DNA from: Helicobacteraceae bacterium
GTDB lineage: Bacteria; Campylobacterota; Campylobacteria; Campylobacterales; SZUA-545
Length of the DNA: 14,455 bases
Assembly: GCA_031273735.1 (NCBI GenBank)
Contig: JAISRI010000083.1
Span: 1-14,455 of the forward strand
Direction of reading: 5' to 3'
The notes beneath the pieces are model-generated. The model made no database searches and was not told the origin of the DNA. It saw only the letters and a program-made list of their open reading frames with translations. Both the position numbers and the translations under genes were made by a program. Positions 1 through 5,351 of the stretch are shown here, piece by piece; position 1 is the first letter of the stretch; each line of letters begins with the position of its first letter.

Positions 1-1
1 A

Positions 2-1540
2 ATGAACGACGACGTTTTAGATCAATTTGCAGAGCGCCTTAAAAGTTTGCGGAGCGCCACGCTTGAAGGCGCGTTTGCCAAAGAGGTCGTATTGGAGGCG
101 AGCTTTACAAGAGGGCTTCCCGCGTTTAGTATTGTGGGTCTTGGCGACGAAGCGATCAAAGAGGCGAGAGATCGCGTTAAATCCGCGCTAATACTCAGCG
201 GTTATAACTTCCCGCCGTTAAAGATCACCGTTAATCTAAGCCCCAGCGATCTAAAAAAGAGCGGATCGCAGATGGATCTGCCAATCGCGCTTCTAATCGC
301 GCTACAAAAAGAGTCGATCGACTTTGGCGACTATTTTTGCTTTGGCGAACTTGGCTTAGACGGGCAAACCCGCCCTTCGCCCTCGATCTTTGCGCTTGCC
401 CTTTCGCTCGCCTCGCAAAAGCTATTAAAGCGCGTCGTTACCGACCCCGTCAGCGCGTTGGAGCTTGCGCGAATACCAAATATAGAGGTTTTTGCCGTCA
501 AAACGTTAAACGAGGCGATCGGATTTTTTCGCGGGATAAACGCGATCGCGCCGACAAAAAGCGTCGCGCTTGAAGCGCAAACGATAACGCTCGATCAGAC
601 CTATTACTACGAAAGCGCGATCGATCTTGATTTTAGCGAGGTGCGCGGGCAAAAACAGGCAAAACGCGCCGCGCTAATATCCGCCGCGGGCTTTCACAAT
701 ATCATACTTAGCGGCGCGCCCGGCGTAGGCAAAAGTATGATCGTAAAGCGAATGGCGGGAATCCTGCCGCCCGTGAGCCTCGCTGAACTGCTAAATATCG
801 CTTCGTTAGAGAGCTTAGAGGGCAAAACGCCCGCGTTTAAGGCGATTCGCCCGCTAAGAAGCCCGCACCACACCGCCACAAAAGGGAGCATTTTCGGCGG
901 CGGGAGCAAAGAGTCCAAAATGGGCGAAACCGCGCTTGCTAACGGCGGGATTTTATTTTTCGACGAGTTGCCGCACTTTCCAAAGGCGATTTTAGAGGCT
1001 ATGCGCGAACCGCTAGAGGATCACCGCCTGTTAATTTCGCGCGTTAATAGCAAAGTCGTTTATGAAACCCGTTTTATTTTCGCCGCCGCGATGAATCCTT
1101 GCCCTTGCGGAAACCTTTATAGCCATACGCGAGAGTGCCGCTGTAACCCGATCGAGATCGAGCGCTATCGATCGCGTTTAAGCGATCCGTTTTTGGATCG
1201 TATCGATCTTTTCGCGCAGATGAACGACGGCGATATAAACGAAAAAGGCGACGTTAATACCGACGAGTTGCGCGCGCTTTCTCTCAAGGCGTTCGCTATG
1301 CAGAAAAATCGCGGGCAAACGCAGTTTAACGGCAAACTTAGCGACGCCGATACGGAGCGCTATTGCGCGTTTGAAAGCGAAGCTGGGAAGCTGTTAATAC
1401 AAGCGGCGACGCGTTTTGGGCTTTCGGAGCGTTCGATCGGAAAGATTCGCCGCGTCTGTCGCACGATCGCCGACCTAGCCGAACGCGAAACGATCGGCAA
1501 AGAGCAACTAATGGAAGCGCTATCGTTTAGACGGCGGTAA
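2..1540 (+). CDS. comM: ComM/YifB family AAA+ ATPase (Mg-chelatase-like)
   Basis: Full-length or nearly full-length protein of up to 512 residues; family members have about 500. The N-terminal ChlI-like domain (about 20-140) carries the family signature GLPAFSIVGL and EARDRVKSAL. The AAA+ module follows: Walker A GAPGVGKS at 238-245, RSPHHT at 286-291, Walker B ILFFDEL at 317-323, NPCPCG at 365-370, and SDPFLDRIDL near 394-403. The C-terminal Mg_chelatase_C region fills about 410-512. ComM homologues are hexameric helicases that promote branch migration of incoming DNA during natural transformation; that role is known for the family and inferred here. The start is uncertain. The ATG at base 2 gives about 16 residues before the conserved region, and a TTG at 47 would begin close to where homologues begin. 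The upstream gene lies outside the window. Confidence 0.93.
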   Translation: MNDDVLDQFAERLKSLRSATLEGAFAKEVVLEASFTRGLPAFSIVGLGDEAIKEARDRVKSALILSGYNFPPLKITVNLSPSDLKKSGSQMDLPIALLIALQKESIDFGDYFCFGELGLDGQTRPSPSIFALALSLASQKLLKRVVTDPVSALELARIPNIEVFAVKTLNEAIGFFRGINAIAPTKSVALEAQTITLDQTYYYESAIDLDFSEVRGQKQAKRAALISAAGFHNIILSGAPGVGKSMIVKRMAGILPPVSLAELLNIASLESLEGKTPAFKAIRPLRSPHHTATKGSIFGGGSKESKMGETALANGGILFFDELPHFPKAILEAMREPLEDHRLLISRVNSKVVYETRFIFAAAMNPCPCGNLYSHTRECRCNPIEIERYRSRLSDPFLDRIDLFAQMNDGDINEKGDVNTDELRALSLKAFAMQKNRGQTQFNGKLSDADTERYCAFESEAGKLLIQAATRFGLSERSIGKIRRVCRTIADLAERETIGKEQLMEALSFRRR

Positions 1541-1547
1541 GCTAATT

Positions 1548-1572
1548 AGCGCGCAATGTTATAATCCGCGCT
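1548..1572 (+). promoter_or_regulatory. mrr promoter with overlapping inverted repeat
   Basis: A perfect extended -10, TGT followed by TATAAT, spans 1557-1565, putting a transcription start near 1572, about 19 nt before the mrr ATG. No good -35 box is visible, which is usual for Campylobacterota. The -10 is enclosed by an inverted repeat, AGCGCG (1548-1553) and CGCGCT (1567-1572), with a 13-nt spacer, so a dimeric repressor could sit on it. A second palindrome, GCTAATTAGC, abuts upstream at 1541-1550. The promoter call is strong; the operator is an inference. Confidence 0.65.
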
Positions 1573-1590
1573 TAAAATGAAAGATCGATA

Positions 1591-2499
1591 ATGAGCGTTC
1601 CTACCTTTCAGCAATTTATGCGCCCCGTTTTAGAGGCGGTAAGCGACGGCAAAACGTATAGTATGCGAGAGATCGCCGAAAAAACGGCGGCTATCTTGGG
1701 GTTAAACGAGGCGCAGAAAGCCGAACGCACAAAAACGGGCGTTCCTCTTTATTACGATCGTTTGAAGTGGGCGAAAACCTATTTTCGTTTTGCGGGAGCG
1801 TTGCAGATTTTGCGCCGCAATGAATGCCAAATAACCGATTTGGGGCGCAAATTGTTAGCGGAAAATCAAGAGATAAACCTCCAAACGCTTAAACAATTTG
1901 AAAGTTTTATGTCGTTCAAATATGGACGTAAATCTACGCGCTCGGAGGAAAGCGATCAATCGCTACCCGAACAAACTCCCGAAGATAGCTTAGAAGAAAC
2001 GTTAAATGAAAACTACGCAACCGTTAAAGCGGAATTGTTAGAGCAGTTGCGCGAAATCGATCCATTTCGCTTTGAAACATTGTGTTGCGATCTCTTGTTA
2101 AAACTTGGCTACGGCGGATCGCGAGAGGAGTTCGCCGAAATTACGAAAAAATCGGGCGACGGCGGGATCGACGGCGTAATTCGTCAAGACGCGCTGGGTT
2201 TTGGCAAGATTTACATTCAGGCAAAGCGTTGGCAGAATAATATCCAAGAAAAAGAAGTCCGCGATTTTCTCGGCGCGTTGGAAGCTGCGCAAGCCGATAA
2301 CGCGGTTTTTATCACGACAAGCGGTTTTAGCGAAAAAGCAAAAGAAAGCGCCGCGAGAAGCAGAAATCACCGCGTCGTTTTGATCGACGGCGACGCGCTT
2401 GCCGATCTGATGATTCGTTATCGTCTTGGCGTTCAAATTAAACAAACCGTCGAGTTGCTCAAAATCGATCAGGACTATTTTAGCGGCGACGACGTATAA
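1591..2499 (+). CDS. mrr: Mrr-type restriction endonuclease
   Basis: Protein of 302 residues, about the length of E. coli Mrr (304). Residues 1-110 form the Mrr N-terminal winged-helix DNA-binding domain (TFQQFMRPVLEAVSDG, then a VPLYYDRLKWAKTYF segment). An acidic, low-complexity linker covers about 112-145. Residues 150-290 are the Mrr catalytic domain of the PD-(D/E)XK type: FE at 161-162, GDGGIDG at 189-195 with the likely metal-binding Asp194, and QAKRW at 210-214 holding the Q-x-K catalytic pair. Enzymes of this family cut DNA carrying methylated bases made by foreign methylases. No methylase or specificity gene is adjacent, which fits a solitary type IV-like enzyme. The ATG has only a weak ribosome site but sits just after a strong promoter. 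The gene is intact. Confidence 0.9.
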   Translation: MSVPTFQQFMRPVLEAVSDGKTYSMREIAEKTAAILGLNEAQKAERTKTGVPLYYDRLKWAKTYFRFAGALQILRRNECQITDLGRKLLAENQEINLQTLKQFESFMSFKYGRKSTRSEESDQSLPEQTPEDSLEETLNENYATVKAELLEQLREIDPFRFETLCCDLLLKLGYGGSREEFAEITKKSGDGGIDGVIRQDALGFGKIYIQAKRWQNNIQEKEVRDFLGALEAAQADNAVFITTSGFSEKAKESAARSRNHRVVLIDGDALADLMIRYRLGVQIKQTVELLKIDQDYFSGDDV

Positions 2500-2542
2500 A
2501 ACAATCGTTATAAAACGGCGGCGATATTCTTTAGAGCGCGAC

Positions 2543-2573
2543 GGCAATGGCGGGTTTTGCCTCGTTTATCTTT
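2543..2573 (+). terminator. possible mrr terminator
   Basis: Stem GGCAA (2543-2547) and TTGCC (2557-2561) with a 9-nt loop is followed by TCGTTTATCTTT. The stem is short and the T-run is broken, so this is only a weak candidate. It lies 44 nt after the mrr stop. Confidence 0.3.
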
Positions 2574-2579
2574 AGCGCC

Positions 2580-2595
2580 GCGAACGATCGTTCGC
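2580..2595. repeat. 16-bp perfect palindrome
   Basis: GCGAACGATCGTTCGC is a perfect 16-bp palindrome centred on CGATCG. It is followed at 2600-2615 by a second small stem, GTCGC and GCGAC with a 6-nt loop. They lie in the gap between mrr and the first small membrane-protein gene (2500-2721), where no convincing gene was seen. Protein binding or transcript termination is possible but untested. Confidence 0.4.
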
Positions 2596-2685
2596 AACAG
2601 TCGCTTTATTGCGACGGCTCGAACAACAAGTTAAAACTCGCTTCTTGAAAAGCCGCGCCTATGACAAGTCCGATAGTGATCGCGC

Positions 2686-2714
2686 TTGCATTTCCAGCCA
2701 TTTTAAGCTATCCT
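2686..2714 (+). promoter_or_regulatory. promoter-like box before first small membrane-protein gene
   Basis: TATCCT at 2709-2714 is a -10-like hexamer 17 nt after a weak -35-like TTGCAT (2686-2691). AGCCATTTTAAGCTAT just over the -10 (2696-2711) is repeated exactly at 3046-3061 before the second gene. The -10 ends only 7 nt before the ATG at 2722, so transcription would start at or next to the start codon, giving a leaderless message. Confidence 0.4.
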
Positions 2715-2721
2715 TTGCGCC

Positions 2722-2997
2722 ATGAACATCTCAAAAGACGAAAGCGGCGCTCGCGTAGCTATATTGGTATTTGGCGTTTGGCTTATAAACGCGGCTTTGA
2801 TATACGCCTCCGAAATAGAGGGAATAAGTATTCCTATGGCAATGGCTATGTCCGCGTTTCTCTCAATTCCGTTATTCGTCGGCGTGTTCCAAGTTGAAAT
2901 GCTACTGCTTAACGGCATTTTTCGCCTCCTTACAAAGCTCTACAAAATCGTTAGTCGTCATAACCAGACAATCCCTAAACCCTTGATGAGCGCGTAG
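2722..2997 (+). CDS. small two-helix membrane protein, copy 1
   Basis: Unrecognised protein of 91 residues. A short charged N-terminus (residues 1-11) precedes hydrophobic segments at about 12-30 and 37-68; the rest is basic. Topology and the order INA...S/AF...PLFV...VE resemble the second small protein at 3071-3316, so the two may be diverged paralogues. There is no Shine-Dalgarno site, and the promoter-like box suggests a leaderless message. The C-terminal 30 residues lie in a flank that is also conserved beside copy 2 but in another frame there, so the true C-terminus may differ or be decayed. A minus-strand frame of 71 codons across the same DNA (2703-2918) has a better ribosome site, so strand assignment is not certain. 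Function unknown. Confidence 0.42.
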   Translation: MNISKDESGARVAILVFGVWLINAALIYASEIEGISIPMAMAMSAFLSIPLFVGVFQVEMLLLNGIFRLLTKLYKIVSRHNQTIPKPLMSA

Positions 2998-3051
2998 CCT
3001 AAAAGCGCGATCCCTCTTAGGCGCTCGCTCCATTCTCGTATTTGTAGCCAT
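2902..3051 (-). CDS. small basic ORF antisense to copy 1 (doubtful)
   Basis: Frame of 49 codons from ATG at 3051. It is basic and ends in an amphipathic stretch (NDFVELCKEAKNAVKQ). The same frame recurs in the 123-nt flank of copy 2, ending DFRTLCKEAKNAIKRR at 3303; about 20 of 28 C-terminal residues match, with many changes at third codon positions. That looks like protein conservation. However, one plus-strand frame has its third positions at the same bases and is conserved about equally well, so the strand is not settled. In copy 2 two one-base indels shift the middle of this frame, and its ATG is missing. Several AGG and CGA arginine codons are unlike the neighbouring genes. It starts one base after the TAA of an 89-codon minus-strand frame (3053-3322). 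Confidence 0.25.
   Translation of the reverse strand: MATNTRMERAPKRDRAFRLRAHQGFRDCLVMTTNDFVELCKEAKNAVKQ
2908..3030. repeat. conserved 123-nt flank, copy 1
   Basis: This block and the one at 3312-3434 are both 123 nt and roughly three quarters identical by eye, with two compensating one-base indels. Both start CTTAA..GCATTTTTCGCCTCCTT and end in CTTAGGCGCTCGCTC. An internal inverted repeat GCCTAA...TTAGGC can form a hairpin. The plus strand contains CCTCCTTA, identical to the 16S rRNA anti-Shine-Dalgarno; the minus strand therefore reads as a strong ribosome site, AAGGAGG, 6 nt before an ATG. Confidence 0.7.
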
Positions 3052-3064
3052 TTTAAGCTATACT
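3036..3064 (+). promoter_or_regulatory. promoter-like box before second small membrane-protein gene
   Basis: TATACT at 3059-3064 matches the -10 consensus at five of six bases. It follows the AGCCATTTTAAGCTAT block (3046-3061) shared with copy 1. It ends 6 nt before the ATG at 3071, again predicting a leaderless message. No clear -35 is seen. Confidence 0.5.
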
Positions 3065-3070
3065 CCCTCT

Positions 3071-3316
3071 ATGGAAAAGGAACTTGATGTTGTAGATATC
3101 GCGAACATTGCGTATTGCATTAACGCGATCGCGCTGTTTTTTATCTGCGTATTCACAAACGACTTGAGTGTTGTGGAGACGCTTGCGGTTGCGATCGTCA
3201 GTTTTATAGGCGCAATCTTTCTTTCGCCCTTGATATTCGTCGAAATCCCGCTTATTGAGTTTGCGATCGCCGTTTTTAAGTTCTTTAACAAGCCTCGCGT
3301 ATCTACCGTCTCTTAA
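3071..3316 (+). CDS. small two-helix membrane protein, copy 2
   Basis: Unrecognised protein of 81 residues: acidic N-terminus (MEKELDVVD), hydrophobic segments at about 10-29 and 33-70, then a short basic tail. Two GCG ATC GCN codon runs (Ala-Ile-Ala at 3125 and 3263) match the way confident genes in the window encode this tripeptide, which supports this frame and strand. Arrangement and topology resemble the protein at 2722-2997, but sequence similarity is weak. There is no ribosome site ahead of the ATG; an AAGGA just inside the gene has no in-frame start after it. The stop lies at the beginning of the conserved 3' flank. It could be a membrane toxin, an immunity protein or a stress peptide; nothing in the sequence decides between these. 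Confidence 0.5.
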   Translation: MEKELDVVDIANIAYCINAIALFFICVFTNDLSVVETLAVAIVSFIGAIFLSPLIFVEIPLIEFAIAVFKFFNKPRVSTVS

Positions 3317-3434
3317 TCGCATTTTTCGCCTCCTTGCAAAGCGTTCTAAAGTCCCTCGTATCCATTTCTAGGCAGTCTCGGTATCCCTGATGCAGAACGC
3401 AGCCTAAAAGGGCGATCCCCTTAGGCGCTCGCTC
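3312..3434. repeat. conserved 123-nt flank, copy 2
   Basis: Second copy of the block at 2908-3030, in the same orientation, about 405 nt away. It ends 20 nt before the stop codon of leuA. In this copy the antisense reading frame is shifted twice and has no ATG, so if that frame ever coded, this copy is decayed. Confidence 0.7.
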
Positions 3435-3454
3435 TACAATACAAATCGCTTTTA

Positions 3455-4621
3455 TTACGCGAACGATTGTGATCGCAATCCTAAATCTTGCGCGAGGCGC
3501 TTAAGCGCCTCGTTTGAAACGATCTTGCATTGTTCGGCGCTCTGTTTGAACGCGGCGAAAAATCGGGCTGGTTCGTCGTCTTCCAAAATAAAGCCCATCT
3601 CTTTTACCGCCGCGATCGCCGCCGCGCTTCCCGAATGGCGAGTTAGCGCTATTTCAGAGCGTTTTGCGCCGACAAAATCGGGCGTAAAGATCTCGTAGGT
3701 TTTCGCCTCTTTCATCATTCCGTCTTGATGAACGCCGCTTCCGTGCCTAAAGACGTTTTCGCCCACGATCGCCTTGTTTGGCGCTTTTGGCATAGCGCAA
3801 CATCGCGCGACCTCGTCGCTAACGATCGATAAAAACCGCGTTTGAATCTTTGTGGCGTATCGCTCGTTTAACCGCGTAGCCAAGATCACGGCGATCTCCT
3901 CTAAAGCGGCGTTGCCCGCCCTTTCGCCTATGCCGTTGACGGTGCATTCAATCTGCCTCGCGCCCGCTTCGATCGCGGCAAGAGAGTTTGCTACGGCTAA
4001 ACCCATATCGTTATGCGCGTGCGCCGATACGATCGCCTTTTGATTGGCGGCTTCTACGACCGCTTTGATCATCGCCCCCGTTTCCTTTGGGAGTAAAAAT
4101 CCGACCGTATCGGGCGCGTTGATAATCGTCGCGCCCGCTTCTATAACCGTTTTGGTCATTTCGCGCAAAAAATTATGATCGCTTCGGCAGGCGTCCTCGA
4201 AGCTAAATTGTATCTCCTCCGCAAAGTTTCTCGCGTATTTTACCGCCCGAAAAGCCATATCTTTCGCCTCCTCGCGGCTGATTTTCAACTTATGAGTCAA
4301 ATGCAGATCGCTAGTAGCCAAAAAGATATGAAGGCGGGGGCGTTTGGCTTTGCTAAGAGCGTTAGCCGCCGCTTCTATATCGCCTTTTTTTGCGCGAGCC
4401 AAAGCCGAAACCGCGCACTCTTTGACCGACGAGCCTATCTGATAAACCGCGTCAAAATCTACCTTCGAGGCGACGGGAAACCCCGCCTCGATCACATCTA
4501 CCCCAAGCCGTTCCAACGACAAGGCGATCGTTATTTTTTCGCGCAAACTTAAAGCGGCGCCCGGCGCCTGTTCGCCGTCGCGCAACGTAGTGTCGAAAAT
4601 CGTTATCTTTTCCTTTTGCAT
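3455..4621 (-). CDS. leuA: 2-isopropylmalate synthase, short form without regulatory domain
   Basis: Condenses acetyl-CoA with 2-oxoisovalerate, the first committed step of leucine synthesis. The 388 residues cover the TIM-barrel and subdomains: FDTTLRDGEQ at 9-18 (Arg14, metal ligand Asp15), FSFEDACRSD near 139-148, metal ligands HAHND at 201-205, CTVNGIGERAGNAALEE at 226-242, and GENVFRHGSGVHQDG at 287-301. Typical LeuA proteins have about 510 residues; this one stops where the C-terminal leucine-binding domain would begin. The usual GKHSGR is TRHSGS (327-332). LeuA-type motifs favour this call, but homocitrate or citramalate synthase, which share the fold, cannot be fully excluded. The ATG follows AAGGA by 6 nt. 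A leucine-rich leader peptide just upstream supports the leucine pathway and indicates attenuation. No leuB, leuC or leuD is adjacent. Confidence 0.85.
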   Translation of the reverse strand: MQKEKITIFDTTLRDGEQAPGAALSLREKITIALSLERLGVDVIEAGFPVASKVDFDAVYQIGSSVKECAVSALARAKKGDIEAAANALSKAKRPRLHIFLATSDLHLTHKLKISREEAKDMAFRAVKYARNFAEEIQFSFEDACRSDHNFLREMTKTVIEAGATIINAPDTVGFLLPKETGAMIKAVVEAANQKAIVSAHAHNDMGLAVANSLAAIEAGARQIECTVNGIGERAGNAALEEIAVILATRLNERYATKIQTRFLSIVSDEVARCCAMPKAPNKAIVGENVFRHGSGVHQDGMMKEAKTYEIFTPDFVGAKRSEIALTRHSGSAAAIAAVKEMGFILEDDEPARFFAAFKQSAEQCKIVSNEALKRLAQDLGLRSQSFA

Positions 4622-4627
4622 TTTTAA

Positions 4628-4670
4628 TCCTTAATAAAGCGCCAATAGGCGAAAAGAGCTAATTAAAGCC
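4628..4670 (-). promoter_or_regulatory. leuA leader RNA structure (attenuator candidate)
   Basis: Between the leader stop and leuA the RNA can form a hairpin, CGCC-UAUU-GGCG (4651-4640), followed by CUUUAUU, a weak intrinsic terminator. An outer stem is also possible: CUUUAAU (4668-4662) with AUUAAGG (4635-4629), 7 pairs including one G-U. It would cover the AAGG of the leuA ribosome site. A competing short pairing, GGGC (4671-4668) with GCCU (4650-4647), would break both. Either transcription or translation of leuA could thus depend on ribosome position in the leader. These pairings were found by eye and not energy-scored. Confidence 0.5.
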
Positions 4671-4696
4671 CGCGACGTTGAAGGTTACGGAATGGG

Positions 4697-4789
4697 TTAT
4701 AGGACGGGTAGTAGTAGAAGGAGCGCGGAAACGAGAATGAAACGGTTATATCGTTTAGCGTGATTTGTTATGGTTGATGCGGTTTGCAT
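4697..4789 (-). CDS. leuL: leucine leader peptide (leuA attenuator)
   Basis: A 30-codon open frame with a good ribosome site (AGGAG at 4800-4796) 6 nt before the ATG and a promoter just upstream. Residues 17-30 read FILVSALLLLLPVL: seven leucines in all, five consecutive (codons 23-27, CTC CTT CTA CTA CTA, 4723-4709), plus isoleucine and valines. This is the pattern of leader peptides that sense branched-chain aminoacyl-tRNA. When leucine is short, ribosomes would stall at the leucine run and alter folding of the 75-nt RNA between the leader stop and leuA. Placement directly before leuA fits the role closely. The peptide itself probably has no other function. It is too short to be found by usual gene callers. 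The gene symbol is given by role, not by homology. Confidence 0.82.
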   Translation of the reverse strand: MQTASTITNHAKRYNRFILVSALLLLLPVL

Positions 4790-4819
4790 AGCCTTCTCCT
4801 TTTTCTAAAATGAAGCTAG

Positions 4820-4828
4820 ACTATGCCA
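4820..4828 (-). promoter_or_regulatory. leuL-leuA promoter
   Basis: Extended -10: TGG (4828-4826) then CATAGT (4825-4820), four of six bases of TATAAT, with T-rich sequence upstream as usual in Campylobacterota. The predicted start near 4813 leaves about 24 nt before the leader ATG. The inverted repeat AAGCTAGA (4813-4820) and TCTAGCTT (4865-4872) brackets the promoter and could be an operator. Confidence 0.5.
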
Positions 4829-4870
4829 AAGTTTCGCTTAAAATCTTATTAAACGCGCGGCGAATCTAGC

Positions 4871-5350
4871 TTAATTAAGTTTCTTTTCGCCCGCGTATTC
4901 GATCGCTTTGCCCCACATTAGTTTATATTTGCGTTTGACAAACTCTAGCTCTTCTTGCGCGATTTTAAGTTGCTGCGTCAGCGCTTCGATCGTCTTTCGA
5001 TCCTCGTCGTAAAGCTCTTGCATAGCGACCAAACCGTCTTTAAGAAACATATTTTCATTTTTCAGCGCGTCTAGCGTTTCGTCTTTGGCGTCGATCACCT
5101 TTTCGTGCATAGACAAAATTGTGCCGACCGTCTTTTCCACAAAGCTCATCGCGCTCGTATGCCCGTCGAAAACCAGCTCCGCTTCGAGTTTTTTGGGCAA
5201 CATCAGGCTAACGCCGCTCGCGCTTTCAACCATTTTTTTGCCGTTTTCCACTTTGCTCGCGAGTTTATTTTCCGCGCATAACGCTTCGATCTCGACGACG
5301 CTTTTATCCACAAGTTTCGCAAATTCTTCTATACTTAACCACGTTTGCAT
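4871..5350 (-). CDS. DUF3972 family protein
   Basis: A 159-residue soluble protein of a family I recognise as Campylobacterota-specific (DUF3972); biochemical function unknown. Residues 1-35 (WLSIEEFAKLVDKSVVEIEALCAENKL) resemble a helix-turn-helix of the excisionase/MerR-like type. Residues 83-145 are rich in E, K and L with heptad-like spacing and probably form a coiled coil, so a DNA-binding or scaffolding dimer is plausible. The ribosome site AGGAG lies inside the 3' end of purE, and the purE stop and this ATG are separated by one base, so the two are co-transcribed and probably translationally coupled. In Campylobacter relatives, as I recall, glyQ follows this gene; here leuL-leuA follows instead. 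Confidence 0.85.
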   Translation of the reverse strand: MQTWLSIEEFAKLVDKSVVEIEALCAENKLASKVENGKKMVESASGVSLMLPKKLEAELVFDGHTSAMSFVEKTVGTILSMHEKVIDAKDETLDALKNENMFLKDGLVAMQELYDEDRKTIEALTQQLKIAQEELEFVKRKYKLMWGKAIEYAGEKKLN

Positions 5351-5351
5351 A

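Noticed and set aside
2098..2547. 149-codon minus-strand frame
   Set aside because: Antisense shadow of mrr, whose catalytic motifs clearly lie on the plus strand.
2548..2649. 33-codon plus-strand frame from ATG GCG GGT between mrr and the small membrane genes
   Set aside because: No ribosome site or promoter; it overlaps the putative terminator, the palindrome and a minus-strand frame.
2908..3434. Integron gene-cassette array (GCCTAA...TTAGGC repeats after small ORFs)
   Set aside because: The repeats lack the AAC/GTT core ends of attC sites and the 123-nt blocks are not overall palindromic; no integrase is in view.
4175..4552. 125-codon plus-strand frame
   Set aside because: Antisense of leuA, whose motifs are unambiguous.
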